Below, one piece after another: positions 46,553-55,105 of a stretch of 64,000 bases of DNA. The notes under the pieces are model-generated. The model worked only from the letters and a program-made list of their open reading frames with translations, had not been told where the DNA came from and searched no databases. Source of the DNA: GCA-002712045 sp028112705 (GTDB lineage: Bacteria; Pseudomonadota; Alphaproteobacteria; Rhodobacterales; Rhodobacteraceae); the NCBI GenBank assembly GCA_028112705.1, contig JAOGYN010000009.1:17483-81482 (forward strand), written 5' to 3'. The translations under genes were made by a program, and so were the position numbers. Numbering within the stretch: the stretch's first letter is position 1; every line of letters begins with the position of its first letter.

Positions 46553-47250
46553 CAGAACGAATGTCACACTTATTAATTATTGATGACGATCAACGCATCC
46601 GGTCTTTATTAAAAAAATTCTTATGTAAGGCTGGCTTTCGCGTTACTTCTGCTAATGGTTCTTATCAAGCCCGCCAATTATTGAAGAGCCTAAAGTTTGA
46701 TATGTTAGTATGTGATGTGATGATGCCTGGTGAGGATGGGTTAGCACTAACCAACTCTATATCAGACATATTATCCGTACCAATCATTTTGTTAACCGCA
46801 AAAGGAGATACACTAGATCGTATAGCAGGGCTGAAAGCTGGTGCTGATGATTATATCGCAAAACCTTTTGAGCCCCAGGAGTTACTGTTAAGAATTCAAG
46901 CTATTTTAAGAAGAGTTCCAAGAGAAAGTGACAATTTATTTTTCCAAAAATCTTTTAAGATGGGTGAATTTGTTTATAAATTAGATCGGGGAGAACTTTG
47001 GTGTGGTGCAGATTTGGTTCGTTTGACAACAACGGAGGCAATCTTGATGCAAATTTTTTCTAAAAAACCTAATATAACCTTTAGTCGCCCTCAATTGGTT
47101 TTTGAATTAGGGCGTGATAAAGGGCAGGCGCAAGAAAGAGCGATTGACGTTCAAATAACTCGGTTACGAAAAAAGATAGAAGTTGATCCAAAAACACCTC
47201 GATATTTACAAACAGTAAGAAGTGCCGGTTATATATTCACGCCAGATTAA
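46549..47250 (+). CDS. petR: OmpR-family response regulator (PetR-like)
   Basis: A 233-residue two-domain regulator. The receiver domain has the acidic pocket DDD at residues 12-14, the phosphoacceptor D56 in VCDVMMPGEDG, and switch lysine in YIAKPFEP. The DNA-binding domain is the OmpR winged helix (DVQITRLRKKIEVDPKTPRY, QTVRSAGYIF). No histidine kinase is encoded next to it; in the R. capsulatus system the petP product takes that place in the operon. Coupled to petP. Confidence 0.85.
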   Translation: MTERMSHLLIIDDDQRIRSLLKKFLCKAGFRVTSANGSYQARQLLKSLKFDMLVCDVMMPGEDGLALTNSISDILSVPIILLTAKGDTLDRIAGLKAGADDYIAKPFEPQELLLRIQAILRRVPRESDNLFFQKSFKMGEFVYKLDRGELWCGADLVRLTTTEAILMQIFSKKPNITFSRPQLVFELGRDKGQAQERAIDVQITRLRKKIEVDPKTPRYLQTVRSAGYIFTPD

Positions 47251-47840
47251 TTAACTTCCCAGAGATGGTCAATTAATTTATCTATATTACCACGACGCTT
47301 ATCAAGCATTGCTCCGATTTCAGTTTTTTCTGAAGAGCTCACATTTATTCCTTCAATGAACAGATTGAACATTTTAGGTACTCCACCTTTATTTGCAACA
47401 AGCCAGCGAACTTCAAATGGTGCCTGTCCTTCCAATTGGACAACTGATGTTACCTCATAAACTGCATTAACCTTACGAGAGTTTGTAACTAAAATGTTCC
47501 CACCTAGAAATTCTTCAAATCTTTTCCCATACTTGCGACTTAAATAGTGTTCAAAGGCTTTTTGAAAGTCTCCTCGTTGGCGTATTGTTGCTCTCCGCCA
47601 ATCTACCCCTAAAACTTTTTTTGACATAATTTTTGTATCGCCATATTTTGTTAAAACATTTTTGAAATCGAGATACATGTATGTTGCAGGTTTTTTTGAA
47701 TTGATGATAATATTGATATCTTTTACCAAAGAAGAAATGAGCTTGGATGCTTCGCCGGTATTCAGTGCAGTTGCCGCGTTAGAAAATAAAAAAAAGAATG
47801 ATAAGCACCCACCTATTAATAATTTTTTAATCAGATGCAT
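47247..47840 (-). CDS. mlaC: MlaC-type phospholipid-binding periplasmic protein
   Basis: About 197 residues of the MlaC/Ttg2D family, a periplasmic phospholipid shuttle between the outer-membrane MlaA complex and the inner-membrane MlaFEDB transporter. A signal peptide (MHLIKKLLIGGCLSFFFLFS) precedes a domain with RATIRQRGDFQKAFEHYLSR, typical of the family. I chose ATG 47840 because GAGGA lies six bases upstream; it overlaps the mlaA end by 14 bases. The 3' end is convergent with petR, sharing four bases. Confidence 0.9.
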   Translation of the reverse strand: MHLIKKLLIGGCLSFFFLFSNAATALNTGEASKLISSLVKDINIIINSKKPATYMYLDFKNVLTKYGDTKIMSKKVLGVDWRRATIRQRGDFQKAFEHYLSRKYGKRFEEFLGGNILVTNSRKVNAVYEVTSVVQLEGQAPFEVRWLVANKGGVPKMFNLFIEGINVSSSEKTEIGAMLDKRRGNIDKLIDHLWEVN

Positions 47841-48567
47841 AAGGGTCCTCATAAACACTGTCATCAAGCTTTCTTTCCAAATTAAACCTCATACGTTCTA
47901 AATATATCTGTCGACTTTGGGAATAACTGTCATCGCTTTTGTATAATACCCCATCTATAACATCAGAATATTTGTGCCTTTTTCCCATTAAATCTAAAAC
48001 TTTAGCAGTTGTCGGTATAAATTTTTGAGCACCTTTAAACACACCCCCATAAGGGTTTATTGCAAAACTCATTATTAGGCTTGCAGTGCTTCGTTCAGTG
48101 TTTGGTCCAAACGCGGGAATTTCAGTATAAGCGCCTTCACGAATTCCATAAGTATACAATGTTTGATCAAAGTTAGTATTTTTTCCGTACATTTTTATGC
48201 TTGAAGCTACGTCAAATATTCCAAGTAATCCAACAGTGGAGTTTATTAAAAAACGCCCTGTGTTTTTAGAAACGCCTTCACTATCAAGTTGTAAGATTCC
48301 ATTTAAAATTGTTATGGGTAATTCTAGGTTTGAGGAAAAATTAGATATTCCAGTAACAATTGGATCAGGTATGATTGCTACATAAGTGTTTGACGCTGGT
48401 CTTAAAAGAGCTTTATCTAAACTCTTATTAAAACTATGGGTTTTTCTATTGGGTTCTTCATAAGGATCGAAAATAGTGCTACTGGTTGTATTGTTCGTAC
48501 AGCTAGCTAAAGTCGTAGCAACAATAATAGTGGTTGCTCGAAGTAATATTTTGATTCTTTTGTTCAT
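47827..48567 (-). CDS. mlaA: MlaA/VacJ outer-membrane lipoprotein
   Basis: A 246-residue lipoprotein with lipobox TTLASC (Cys23), then the MlaA signature: FDPYEEPNRKTHSFNKSLDK, NSTVGLLGIFDVAS, and TYGIREGAYTEIPAFGP. MlaA removes mislocalised phospholipids from the outer leaflet and hands them to MlaC, encoded directly downstream with a 14-base overlap. The region 48568-48798 upstream has no gene. Confidence 0.93.
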   Translation of the reverse strand: MNKRIKILLRATTIIVATTLASCTNNTTSSTIFDPYEEPNRKTHSFNKSLDKALLRPASNTYVAIIPDPIVTGISNFSSNLELPITILNGILQLDSEGVSKNTGRFLINSTVGLLGIFDVASSIKMYGKNTNFDQTLYTYGIREGAYTEIPAFGPNTERSTASLIMSFAINPYGGVFKGAQKFIPTTAKVLDLMGKRHKYSDVIDGVLYKSDDSYSQSRQIYLERMRFNLERKLDDSVYEDPYASD

Positions 48568-48798
48568 AATTTACCAGTTACTTTTATTTTTTATATAATC
48601 AAGTTAGAAAGACTAAAGAAAAGAAAAAATGCTCTTACTTGATATATGATGTTAACAATACCACTAAGTGTTGTAAATTATCAAAAGTCACAAAGTTCAA
48701 TATTAACTTTTTATTAGGTAACTGAAATTAGGACTTGGATTATTCTGATTTTACTTCTTTAATAATATAATTAAATTGAAAATAGATTAGGTTATCAG

Positions 48799-49257
48799 AT
48801 GAGTGAATATGAAAGAAAATTAAATGAATTGGGTATTATCCTTCCGAATGCCCCGGCTCCAGCTGCAAATTATGTCCCTTTCGTTAAAATAGATAACATA
48901 GTTTATGTTTCAGGACAGATATCAATTGGTCCTGATGGTTTAATTAAAGGGGTTCTTGGCGCTGATATGTCAATAGAAGATGGTATGTTAGCTGCGCGTC
49001 AATGTGCAATAAATTTGTTAGCTCAAGTAAAAGCAGCTTGTGATGGAAATTTAGATAGACTCCTGAGAGTCATAAAGTTAGGGGGTTTTGTTAATTCAAA
49101 ACCAAATTTCTCAGAACAGCCAAATGTAATAAATGGTGCTTCAGATTTTTTAGTTGATTTATTAGGTGACCGGGGTCGCCATGCACGGACAGCGGTGGGT
49201 GCTATTTTGCCACTCGGTGTGGCTGTAGAAATAGATGGGATATTTTTAATTAAATAA
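48799..49257 (+). CDS. RidA/YjgF-family protein
   Basis: A 152-residue RidA-fold protein (KIDNIVYVSGQISIGPDG; RVIKLGGFVNSKPNF; GRHARTAVGAILPLGVAVE). The Arg in RTAVG matches the carboxylate-binding arginine of imine deaminases that hydrolyse 2-aminoacrylate and similar enamines. It belongs to the longer atu1953-like subgroup (about 150 aa). It overlaps ugpQ by one base and starts a four-gene plus-strand run. Confidence 0.88.
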   Translation: MSEYERKLNELGIILPNAPAPAANYVPFVKIDNIVYVSGQISIGPDGLIKGVLGADMSIEDGMLAARQCAINLLAQVKAACDGNLDRLLRVIKLGGFVNSKPNFSEQPNVINGASDFLVDLLGDRGRHARTAVGAILPLGVAVEIDGIFLIK

Positions 49258-50018
49258 TGAAGCTCGACCATACATTTTATAATACGCCGATTGCGCACCG
49301 AGGTTTGCATAATGTGGCTGAAGGGTTTCCCGAAAACTCACTAGACGCCATAAAAAGAGCTCTTTCTTTTAATTATGGTGTTGAAATTGATGTGCAAATC
49401 TCCGCAGACAAAAAAGCAGTTGTTTTCCATGATTATAAACTAGACCGTTTAACTAATAAGATTGGCTTGATCCGAGAGAAGACTTTTGATGAATTAAAAA
49501 GTGTCTTTTTGCTGGGTAGTAAAAATAAAATTCCATTATTGTCAGATGTGTTAAATATTATAGACGGAAAGCAGCCAGTATTGATTGAGATTAAAGACCA
49601 AGATGGACAACTTGGATCAAATGTGGGTGATTTAGAGAAAGAAGTTTCTAAGGTTTTGTCGACTTATAATGGTCCAGTTGCAGTTATGTCATTTAATCCC
49701 TATTCGTTAAAAGCATACCGTTCATTTGGTGGATTGGATCCTATTGGTTTGGTGACAGAAGCTTTTTGTGAAATAGAGTGGCCCAAAATTTCTATACAAA
49801 AATTAGAATTACTTCGAGAATTAGTATATTTTGATCAAATACCTTGTGATTTTATTAGTCACAATTTCCAAAACCTGGATTCTCACCCAGTAGAAAAATT
49901 GCGAAACAGAGGAGTTCCAGTTCTTAGCTGGACGATAAAATCTGTTGCTGATGAAGTAAAAGCAAGAAAAAAAGCTATCAATATCACATTTGAAGGCTAT
50001 ATGGCTAAACATGTATAA
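49257..50018 (+). CDS. ugpQ: Glycerophosphodiester phosphodiesterase
   Basis: A 253-residue GDPD TIM-barrel with the catalytic AHRGLHNVAEGFPENS-type motif (HRG and PENS), VEIDVQISADKKAVVFHD (metal Glu/Asp and catalytic His) and late GVPVLSWTI. No signal peptide, so cytosolic. It hydrolyses glycerophosphodiesters to glycerol-3-phosphate and an alcohol such as choline or ethanolamine, which would link lipid turnover to betaine metabolism in this organism (inference). Confidence 0.92.
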   Translation: MKLDHTFYNTPIAHRGLHNVAEGFPENSLDAIKRALSFNYGVEIDVQISADKKAVVFHDYKLDRLTNKIGLIREKTFDELKSVFLLGSKNKIPLLSDVLNIIDGKQPVLIEIKDQDGQLGSNVGDLEKEVSKVLSTYNGPVAVMSFNPYSLKAYRSFGGLDPIGLVTEAFCEIEWPKISIQKLELLRELVYFDQIPCDFISHNFQNLDSHPVEKLRNRGVPVLSWTIKSVADEVKARKKAINITFEGYMAKHV

Positions 50019-50050
50019 TGATTTTAATTTTTAAGAACAAAAGGAAAAAG

Positions 50051-51238
50051 ATGTCTAAAAATCAAGACATTAATGTTTTTATATGTGAAAATATTAATGA
50101 AATAGGGGAGAAGAATTGGGAGAAATGTGCAAAAAATAAAATTGGCACAATATCGTCTGATCCGTTCACAACATATAGGTTTCTAGAGTTACTTGAAGAC
50201 AGTGGGAGTGTGGGAAAAAATAGTGGTTGGTTACCTAGGTACTTGGTTGCAAAGATAGATGGTGAAGTTATTGGTGTTGCCCCTATGTATGTTAAAACTC
50301 ATAGTCAAGGTGAGTATGTTTTTGACCATAGTTGGGCCCACGCATACCAAAAATCTGGAGGTAATTATTATCCCAAAATACAAATAGCAGCACCATTTAC
50401 ACCCGTATCTGGAAAGAGATTTTTGGTTTGTGTTGGATATGAACAGATAGGCATAGAAGCGCTGATAAGAGCAGTAAAGCAACTATGTGAGCAAAATAAA
50501 ATTAGTGGTTTGCATATCACTTTTTGCACCGAAGCTGAAGTATGCATTGGGAAAGAACAAGGATTACTGCACCGAACAGGACAGCAGTTTCATTGGTTAA
50601 ATAATGGCTACAAAAATTTTGATGACTTCTTGTCTAATTTATCTTCAAGAAAACGAAAAGCGATAAGAAAAGAACGAAGAATAGCTAATGATTTTGGAGG
50701 AGATATTCTTCGGTTAACTGGTGATGAAATTCAATTAGAGGATTTAGAGGATTTTTGGTTATTTTATCAAGATACAAGTGCACGAAAATGGGGTCAAACT
50801 TATTTAACAAAGGAATTTTTTATTAGTTTACATGAAAAAATGCGAGATGATATTTTACTTATTATGTGTAGGCGTGATGGAAAAAATGTAGCGGGCGCAT
50901 TAAATTTTATTTCAAAGAATGTATTATTTGGTCGTTATTGGGGCTGTTTAGAAGATCACTCATCTTTGCATTTTGAGGTTTGCTATTATCAAGCTATAGA
51001 ATACGCGATTGAACATAGTTTATTAAGGGTTGAGGCAGGTGCTCAAGGGCACCACAAATTAGCTAGAGGATATATGCCAGTAACAACTCATTCACTTCAT
51101 TGGGTTGTTGATCCAGGTTTTAATGATGCGATCAATGTGTTTCTTGAGGCTGAGAGAAATGCTGTTGATGATCAAAATGAAATATTAACAAGTTATGGAC
51201 CATTTAAACGTAATTTACCGGAGAAAGCTTATGAATAG
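50051..51238 (+). CDS. DUF482 / peptidoglycan-type GNAT N-acyltransferase
   Basis: About 395 residues of the DUF482 (COG3146) family: WEKCAKNKIGTISSDPF at the start, a RKAIRKERR basic motif at about 205-215, ALNFISKNVLFGRYWG, and LRVEAGAQGHHKLARGYMPV, which is the most conserved segment. The fold is a GNAT/FemAB-like acyltransferase. Acceptor and donor are unknown. ATG 50051 with AAAGGAAAAAG just upstream is chosen over an ATG at 50018 that overlaps ugpQ. It overlaps phhB by eight bases. Confidence 0.82.
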   Translation: MSKNQDINVFICENINEIGEKNWEKCAKNKIGTISSDPFTTYRFLELLEDSGSVGKNSGWLPRYLVAKIDGEVIGVAPMYVKTHSQGEYVFDHSWAHAYQKSGGNYYPKIQIAAPFTPVSGKRFLVCVGYEQIGIEALIRAVKQLCEQNKISGLHITFCTEAEVCIGKEQGLLHRTGQQFHWLNNGYKNFDDFLSNLSSRKRKAIRKERRIANDFGGDILRLTGDEIQLEDLEDFWLFYQDTSARKWGQTYLTKEFFISLHEKMRDDILLIMCRRDGKNVAGALNFISKNVLFGRYWGCLEDHSSLHFEVCYYQAIEYAIEHSLLRVEAGAQGHHKLARGYMPVTTHSLHWVVDPGFNDAINVFLEAERNAVDDQNEILTSYGPFKRNLPEKAYE

Positions 51239-51524
51239 AAAAGTGAACGAAAATACTCTAAAACCCCTACTTGACGCTGGTTGGGCAGTATTAATTGACC
51301 GAAATGCTGTTTCTAAAACTTATAAGTTTAAATCTTTTATTGATGCGTTTTCTTTTATGACTAGCGCGGCAATATTTGCAGAGAAACTAAATCACCATCC
51401 AGAATGGTTTAATGTATATTCACGCGTTGATGTTGTTTTGACCACTCATGACTTAGATGCTATCTCGGAATTGGATATTAAATTAGCAATACACATGGAT
51501 AAATTTGCAGCTAATCTAATATGA
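51231..51524 (+). CDS. phhB: 4a-hydroxytetrahydrobiopterin dehydratase
   Basis: A 97-residue PCD/DCoH-fold protein with the motif EKLNHHPEWFNVYSRVDVVL and the C-terminal THDLDAISELDIKLAIHMD, holding the catalytic His pair. It recycles the pterin cofactor of aromatic amino acid hydroxylases. No phenylalanine hydroxylase is in the window; many marine alphaproteobacteria carry it alone, perhaps for molybdopterin or pterin repair. GGAG seven bases before ATG 51231 fixes the start. Confidence 0.92.
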   Translation: MNRKVNENTLKPLLDAGWAVLIDRNAVSKTYKFKSFIDAFSFMTSAAIFAEKLNHHPEWFNVYSRVDVVLTTHDLDAISELDIKLAIHMDKFAANLI

Positions 51525-51544
51525 TATTATTTATAATATAAATT

Positions 51545-52033
51545 TTAAAGAAAACTAAGGATTGTTTCGCCTGCAGAAAGATCACAGATGCCCGAATCTT
51601 CATCTACGTTTAAAAGTTCAACTTTTTTATTGTTTATGATCATTGCAAAGCGCTTAGAGCGATCAAAAAACCCGATAGGCTCTGCATCAAAATTCAAACC
51701 AATTTTTTTAATTAAGGCACTACTTGGGTCACATAACATATCTATTCCAGCTTTTGAGGCACCTGTGTCGTTATCCCAACTTGCCATTACAAATGGATCA
51801 TTAACCGCAATACATATTACTTTTTCTATACCTTTTTCTTTAAAATTTTTCATTGTTTTAATAAAACTGGGAAGATGTTTGCTAGAGCATGTACGTGAAT
51901 ATGCACCAGGCACACCAAATAAAATAACTTTATTATTGCCAATAAAATCATGCAATTGAATGTTTTCAAGTCCTTTTGTACCAAATCTTGATAATGTATA
52001 GTTTGGTAAGACTTCGCCAATATTAATTGTCAT
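51545..52033 (-). CDS. Peroxiredoxin (Prx5-type)
   Basis: A 162-residue thiol peroxidase of the AhpE/Prx5 atypical group. The peroxidatic cysteine is C49 in FGVPGAYSRTCSSKHLPSF, where the usual PGAFTPTCS reads PGAYSRTCS. DPFVMASWDNDTGA is also family-typical. It reduces hydrogen peroxide and alkyl hydroperoxides using glutathione/glutaredoxin or thioredoxin. Single gene, divergent from the flavoprotein reductase gene (91 bases between). Confidence 0.9.
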   Translation of the reverse strand: MTINIGEVLPNYTLSRFGTKGLENIQLHDFIGNNKVILFGVPGAYSRTCSSKHLPSFIKTMKNFKEKGIEKVICIAVNDPFVMASWDNDTGASKAGIDMLCDPSSALIKKIGLNFDAEPIGFFDRSKRFAMIINNKKVELLNVDEDSGICDLSAGETILSFL

Positions 52034-52124
52034 ATCAGACCTCCTTAAAGATGTTTTAGCTTGCTCGTGGTAATGGTATAGCTAATATTTAACAATAGTC
52101 ATTTTTAGCTAAGGTAAAAAATAT

Positions 52125-53333
52125 ATGTCAAATGTCATTGTTATTGGCGCAGGTCAAGCAGGCGCATCGCTGGTGATCAAATTAAGAAAAATTGGTTATA
52201 AAGGTAAAATTACTTTGATTGGTGATGAAGAAGTCCTTCCCTACCAACGGCCTCCGCTATCAAAGGGATACCTCTTGGGAGATATGTCTTTAGAACGATT
52301 ATTTTTAAGACCACAAAAATATTATGATGAGAATGATATTACTTTGAGATTGGGCATGCCCGTTGATAGTATTAATAGTGACATACAAAAAGTTAACTTT
52401 GGTGATGAGGAATTAAGCTACGATCAATTAGTTTTAGCCACTGGATCAAAACCAATACTATTACCTACTTCGATTGGAGGTAAATTGGAGGGTGTTTATA
52501 GTGTCAGAAACTTAAATGATGTTGATCTTATGGAACCTGAGTTTCGCCCTGGAAGGACTGTTTTAATAGTTGGCGGTGGTTACATAGGGTTAGAAGCGGC
52601 GGCGGTTGCTTCAAAGAAGGGCCTAAAAGTTATTTTGGTTGAAATGGCTGATAGGATTTTGCAACGAGTATCTGCCATGGAAACATCAGATTACTTTCGA
52701 ACCTTACATAAAAATAATAACGTTGATGTGCGTGAGGGGGTTGGGCTTAAAAAGCTTATTGGGGATGTACGTGTCACTGGAGCTATTTTTTCTGACAATA
52801 GCGAAATCAATATTGACTTCGTAATATCTGGAATAGGAGTGTCTCCTAATACATTATTGGCAGAAAAGGCTGGAGTTGAAATTGATAATGGAATCAAAAC
52901 AGACAAATATGGTAAAACGTCTGATCAAAGTATCTGGTCTGCCGGTGACTGTGCTAGTTTGTTGTTTGAAGGGAGACGTATTCGATTGGAGAGCGTTCAA
53001 AATGCGATTGATCAAGCAGAATGTGTTGCTGATAACATTATGGGAAATAAGAAAGAATATAATCCAAAGCCCTGGTTCTGGTCAGATCAATATGACACAA
53101 AATTACAAATTGCTGGTTTAAATACTGGCTATAATAAAATTGTAACCCGAACTGGCAATAATGCGAGCATATCTTATTGGTATTATAGAGATGATAAATT
53201 GTTAGCTGTTGATGCAATGAATGACCCACGCTGTTACATGGTAGGAAAAAGATTGATTGAAATGGGAAAATCGCCTGACAGGGTTTTGGTAGAAGATAAA
53301 AGTTTTGATTTAAAATTACTTTTGAAAACCTAA
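52125..53333 (+). CDS. NAD(P)H:ferredoxin reductase-like flavoprotein (putidaredoxin reductase type)
   Basis: A 402-residue FAD/NAD-binding protein: FAD motif VIGAGQAGASLVIKLRK, PYQRPPLSKGYLLGD (typical of rubredoxin and putidaredoxin reductases), NAD motif VLIVGGGYIGLEAAAVAS, and SAGDCASLLFEGRRIRLESV. It should reduce a small [2Fe-2S] ferredoxin that feeds a cytochrome P450 or Rieske oxygenase. No ferredoxin or P450 is adjacent. It could be the missing electron donor of the Rieske oxygenase at 23-24 kb. Confidence 0.85.
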   Translation: MSNVIVIGAGQAGASLVIKLRKIGYKGKITLIGDEEVLPYQRPPLSKGYLLGDMSLERLFLRPQKYYDENDITLRLGMPVDSINSDIQKVNFGDEELSYDQLVLATGSKPILLPTSIGGKLEGVYSVRNLNDVDLMEPEFRPGRTVLIVGGGYIGLEAAAVASKKGLKVILVEMADRILQRVSAMETSDYFRTLHKNNNVDVREGVGLKKLIGDVRVTGAIFSDNSEINIDFVISGIGVSPNTLLAEKAGVEIDNGIKTDKYGKTSDQSIWSAGDCASLLFEGRRIRLESVQNAIDQAECVADNIMGNKKEYNPKPWFWSDQYDTKLQIAGLNTGYNKIVTRTGNNASISYWYYRDDKLLAVDAMNDPRCYMVGKRLIEMGKSPDRVLVEDKSFDLKLLLKT

Positions 53334-53382
53334 TTTGATATTTTCAATTTTAATTAATTAAAATACCCCCTATTATATAAGT

Positions 53383-53937
53383 ATGCGCATAATTTCTGGT
53401 AAAAATCGTGGTCTCAAATTAACCGAAATTGGTATTGGTGATTTGTCTAACCATCTGCGGCCAACTTCTGATCGAGTTAAAGAGAGTTTATTTAATTTAT
53501 TAGCAAATGGGGCACCAACATTATCTTTCGAAAATATTAGGGTATTAGATCTATTCTCAGGTTCTGGTGCGCTGGGCTTGGAGGCATTGAGTCGAGGGGC
53601 TAGCTGGGTAACATTTTTTGAGAAAAATAAAATCTCTCTAGAGCTTCTTAAGAAAAATATTTCCATTTGCCGGGCAAATGGCTCAACAGAAGTAAAACAA
53701 CGAGATGCAACAAAAATTGGAAGAAATACTGGCCAAAAATTTGATTTAGTTTTTCTGGATCCACCTTATGGAAGTGAGTTAGGTAAGAAAGCTCTTTTGA
53801 ATGTGTTAAAAGAAGGATGGTTATCTGAAAATGCCATTATTGTTTTTGAGTACGATAAAAAAATATTATTAAAAGATTTTACACTTTTAGATTTCCGTAA
53901 ATATGGGAAAACGTTTGTTAATGTGTTTAAAGCCTGA
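53383..53937 (+). CDS. rsmD: 16S rRNA (guanine966-N2)-methyltransferase
   Basis: A 184-residue methyltransferase starting MRIISGKNRGLKL, with RPTSDRVKESLFN, motif I VLDLFSGSGALGLEALSRGA and motif IV FLDPPYG. These identify RsmD, which methylates the small-subunit rRNA in assembled 30S. The window shows no coaD beside it, its frequent neighbour. Confidence 0.95.
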   Translation: MRIISGKNRGLKLTEIGIGDLSNHLRPTSDRVKESLFNLLANGAPTLSFENIRVLDLFSGSGALGLEALSRGASWVTFFEKNKISLELLKKNISICRANGSTEVKQRDATKIGRNTGQKFDLVFLDPPYGSELGKKALLNVLKEGWLSENAIIVFEYDKKILLKDFTLLDFRKYGKTFVNVFKA

Positions 53938-54076
53938 TCAAACGCCCTTAAATTCAACTTGAATGGGTAAAAGATAATATTGACTAGTAATTTAAATTTT
54001 AAATAATATGATTTTCGTATTGTGATAAATTATTTTTAAGTATAAATTTTATTTTCTGTACTTTATAAGGTTTAAA

Positions 54077-54361
54077 ATGATTTCAATTCTACAAATAATT
54101 TTGATGGTGTTAGATCTTGCGTGGTTTATTATTCTTGCTCATGTGATTATGAGTTGGTTGATAAATTTTCGAGTTCTTAACTTACAGCAAGCTATCGTTG
54201 CTCAGATATGGCAAGGAATTAATCGTCTAGTAAATCCTGTTTATAGCCGGATAAGACAGTTTTTACCTAATACGGGGGGGTTAGATTTTGCTCCATTAAT
54301 CGCGTTATTTGCTGTTTACGCGTTAAGAATAGTAATTCAAAATAATCTTTATAATTTTTGA
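54077..54361 (+). CDS. YggT family membrane protein
   Basis: A 94-residue protein with two hydrophobic segments (residues 3-28 and 70-88) and the family motif WQGINRLVNPVYSRIRQFLP followed by GGLDFAPLIAL. YggT proteins are small inner-membrane proteins linked to osmotic/K+ homeostasis or division; the role is poorly defined. Its stop directly abuts the 3' end of the msrA relic on the other strand. Confidence 0.88.
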   Translation: MISILQIILMVLDLAWFIILAHVIMSWLINFRVLNLQQAIVAQIWQGINRLVNPVYSRIRQFLPNTGGLDFAPLIALFAVYALRIVIQNNLYNF

Positions 54362-54991
54362 TCAATTAGTGATTAATACTTCTGATCCTAAAGTTCTTTT
54401 AAACGAGCAATTATCACACGTCTCTTTCTATAAAAATATATATGCTTTAGCCTGCTTGACCAATCCATATCGAGTTATAGAGAAACGCTCTCTTTTGTAA
54501 TAGTCTTGGTGCGATTTACTAGTGGAGTGAGGGTTTGTATATTAAATAATAGGAGCCACTATGCTTTATTTAAAATATGTTGAGCTGCCAATTTTGAATT
54601 AGATGCAATTTCTTCCCCTAACTTACTCTTCACAAAAATTGCTGTTGATCGCTTTGGCCGTGGTCACAAAATTATCCCTCTTATCTGTAGGATCAATTGT
54701 TCTCTAAAATATATCTAACAGTTGTTAATAACTTATAATTTCTTAGCCATAAATTATTTTAATAACTTAAAAAAAGCCCCTGCTCCACCTTTTGTCACGT
54801 TCTTTTGTATTGGATTTTCTGCTACGCCACGCGTGAAATCAGATATTGTCTCAACAACACCTGGAATTTATTCAAAGTCGGACTCGATACACCAAAAACA
54901 TCTACCAGCTAAGTCAATTTTTTTGAAACGATCTGACTTGGGATATTTATTGTAAGAAATAGAGTGTAATTATAAAGACAGTTTTTTTCAT
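54362..54991 (-). pseudogene. msrA: Broken peptide-methionine (S)-S-oxide reductase
   Basis: Read on the minus strand, this 630-base stretch reproduces MsrA in order, in pieces. A likely signal start is MKKTVFIITLYF at 54991. Next come LAGRCFWCIESDFE (54868-54910; the active-site GGCFWC has become GRCFWC), an in-frame TAA at 54868-54870, and IPGVVETISDFTRGVAENP with VTKGGAG. IDPTDKRDNF lies at about 54680, HQDYYK at about 54494-54511, and YGLVKQAKAY near the end. At least one further stop, at the EE-TAA of about 54629, and several frame changes separate the blocks. The normal protein reduces methionine sulfoxide. The only long plus-strand frame here (54722-54955) is an antisense shadow. Confidence 0.82.
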
Positions 54992-55105
54992 TGGAAACTT
55001 TCTAAATGATTATTTGAATTATAAGTTTAAAATTACTCTTTAAAATGATAAAGATAAGGTTCTTTGCTATTTGTAGTTTTTCTAAAAATGAAAAGGATCA
55101 CGTCT

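Noticed and set aside
54722..54955. 77-residue plus-strand open frame
   Set aside because: It is the antisense of the msrA pseudogene, whose minus-strand MsrA motifs explain the region.
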